From Trema orientale (lineage: Eukaryota; Streptophyta; Magnoliopsida; Rosales; Cannabaceae): a DNA stretch of 64,000 nucleotides. The position numbers were made by a program, and so were the translations under genes. Of this stretch, positions 63,051 through 64,000 are shown piece after piece. The DNA lies in the NCBI GenBank assembly GCA_002914845.1, contig JXTC01000413.1, forward strand, positions 1-64,000, given 5' to 3'. Every line of letters starts with the position of its first letter. Position 1 is the stretch's first letter. A model generated the notes under the pieces. That model was not told the DNA's origin. It ran no database searches and saw only the letters and a program-made list of their open reading frames with translations.

Positions 63051-63582
63051 ATGGCAGAACCAAACAAAGCCTCCTCCCCCAAACCCAAGGTGGTCTGTTG
63101 CATAGGCGACATCCATGGCTTCCAAACAAAGCTCCAAAACATCTGGTCCAACCTCGAGTCCTCAATCCCCACCCCCGACTTCAACACCGCCCTCATCATC
63201 TTCCTCGGCGATTACTGCGACCGCGGCCCAAACACTCGCGAGGTGCTCGACTTCCTCATCTCGCTCCCCGCCAAATACCCGGATCAGCGCCACGTGTTCC
63301 TCTCCGGCAACCACGATCTGGCCTTCGCGGCCTTCGTCGGAGTCCTCCCTCCGCCGCCGGACGGGTCGGAGTTCTCGGAGGGGTGGAGGGAGTACGAGGA
63401 GAACGAGGAGAGAGAAGGGTGGTTTAGCGGTGATGGGTACGAGAGAATGCATTTGCAGGGGCGGAGGTGGGCTGGGAAGATCAAGGCCCAGTTCAATGTG
63501 GCCAAAGGGACTCGGTATCAGGGGTCCATTTATGATGCCGGCCCGACTTTTGAGTCTTATGGTGTTCCCCATGGCTCTGCTG
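63051..63582 (+). CDS. RLPH2 PPP-family tyrosine phosphatase, exon 1 (gene continues past the window)
   Basis: The 177 complete codons match the plant Rhizobiales-like phosphatase 2 family, Arabidopsis members of which are PPP-fold enzymes that remove phosphate from tyrosine. Metal-binding motifs are in the right order: GDIHG (19-23), GDYCDRG (53-59) and GNHD (86-89); later [13 protein letters not shown] and [18 protein letters not shown] are family-typical. The start fits the family length, with a short TATA-led leader. The exon ends GCT G|GTAAAG at 63582/63583. The exon is markedly GC-rich against its surroundings. The remaining roughly 130-150 residues, including the later metal-binding histidines, must lie beyond base 64000. 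No stop, frameshift or lost motif is seen. Confidence 0.93.
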
Positions 63583-63992
63583 GTAAAGCTTTATTTGATT
63601 TTGGTTTTTTCAGATTTTGTTTTTTGTTTTCTTAGTTTTCCAGCTCTGAATCACTCTTTTTTCTTTAATGGGGTTTTTTTTTTTAAAATATTGTGTTGTT
63701 TCTATGATTTTCTGCTACTTTAGTGGAAATGGCGAATTGGGTTGCTTAGTTTTTGAAAGTGTAATTCATGGTTTGTCAAGATACAGAAGTTTGAGCTTTC
63801 ATTTTTGTTTGTTTAAAGTTAGTATGCCTATTTTGTTGAAACCATGGTTGCTTACAATGAAATCAAATCATCTGTCCGATTTTCGTGCTGCTTATTTCCG
63901 TTTAGAATTTTAATACGCTGGCCCAACTTTTGAGTCTTATATGGTGTTCCTCATTGCTTTGCCGCTAAAGTAAATTGATTTTGCTTTTTTTG
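63533..63992 (+). repeat. Decayed duplicate of RLPH2 exon 1 end inside intron 1
   Basis: The exon end plus donor region (63533-63612) recurs 380 bases downstream (63913-63992), for example GGCCCGACTTTTGAGTCTTA against GGCCCAACTTTTGAGTCTTA, then GGTGTTCC, CTAAAG and TTGATTTTG. Identity is roughly 80% by eye with a few indels. The copy has lost the GT of the donor (TGCCGCTAAAG in place of TGCTGGTAAAG) and its reading frame. It probably belongs to a tandem duplication whose end lies beyond the window. Confidence 0.8.
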
Positions 63993-64000
63993 GCTTGTTT

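Noticed and set aside
63115-63723. 202-aa open frame overlapping RLPH2 exon 1
   Set aside because: It is a shadow in another frame of a GC-rich exon; the Ser/Pro/Arg-rich sequence has no domain, and the RLPH2 frame has all metal motifs.
1-64000. A new defence island, operon or gene cluster
   Set aside because: Genes are separate plant genes on one strand with their own promoters; only the ABCG pair is related, and no biosynthetic genes are next to it.

Overview
This is nuclear DNA from a flowering plant, most likely a eudicot. Genes have many introns, intergenic DNA is AT-rich, and plant-type transposons (hAT, Mutator-like, Copia, a tRNA-derived SINE) are frequent. All four gene families are found across land plants. 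I cannot name the species. There are three assembly gaps (10105-10914, 31731-31762, 47495-47991) and one isolated N at 16951.

Layout, all recognised genes on the + strand: (1) 1-3746, three decayed or non-autonomous DNA elements in AT-rich sequence. (2) 3747-14930, a 19-exon gene for the BTB/POZ plus leucine-rich-repeat protein FBL11 (951 aa as modelled). (3) 15081-15870, a short region packed with the word AAACGAC that leads into (4) 16520-18040, the splicing factor BUD31 (145 aa). (5) 18041-38150, a gene-free block of about 20 kb: a hAT-like element carries a broken Copia retrotransposon, whose left LTR carries a solo LTR. A separate hAT relic with perfect 8-bp target duplications and a truncated Copia fossil also lie here. 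(6) 38479-47344 and 50112-57855, two tandem full-size ABCG/PDR transporters (1452 and 1459 aa as modelled), each with 20 exons and matching intron positions and phases. (7) 57856-63050, intergenic sequence with two well-bounded MITEs. (8) 63051 to the window end, the first exon of the PPP-family tyrosine phosphatase RLPH2, cut by the window edge.

The exon models were built by hand from splice signals, reading phase and remembered family sequences. All three complete multi-exon models sum to a multiple of three and close on one stop codon, which is strong internal support. The genes are neighbours and not a pathway; only the two ABCG genes are related to each other, by tandem duplication.

I found no new multi-gene system. 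The most unusual theme is local duplication across exon borders: a perfect 67-bp tandem repeat duplicates the 3' splice site of FBL11 exon 15, a 107-bp repeat duplicates the 3' splice site of exon 16 in the first ABCG gene, and a decayed copy of the RLPH2 exon 1 end with its 5' splice site lies inside RLPH2 intron 1. FBL11 intron 1 also seems to use a GC-AG splice pair that competes with an in-frame GT-AG pair.
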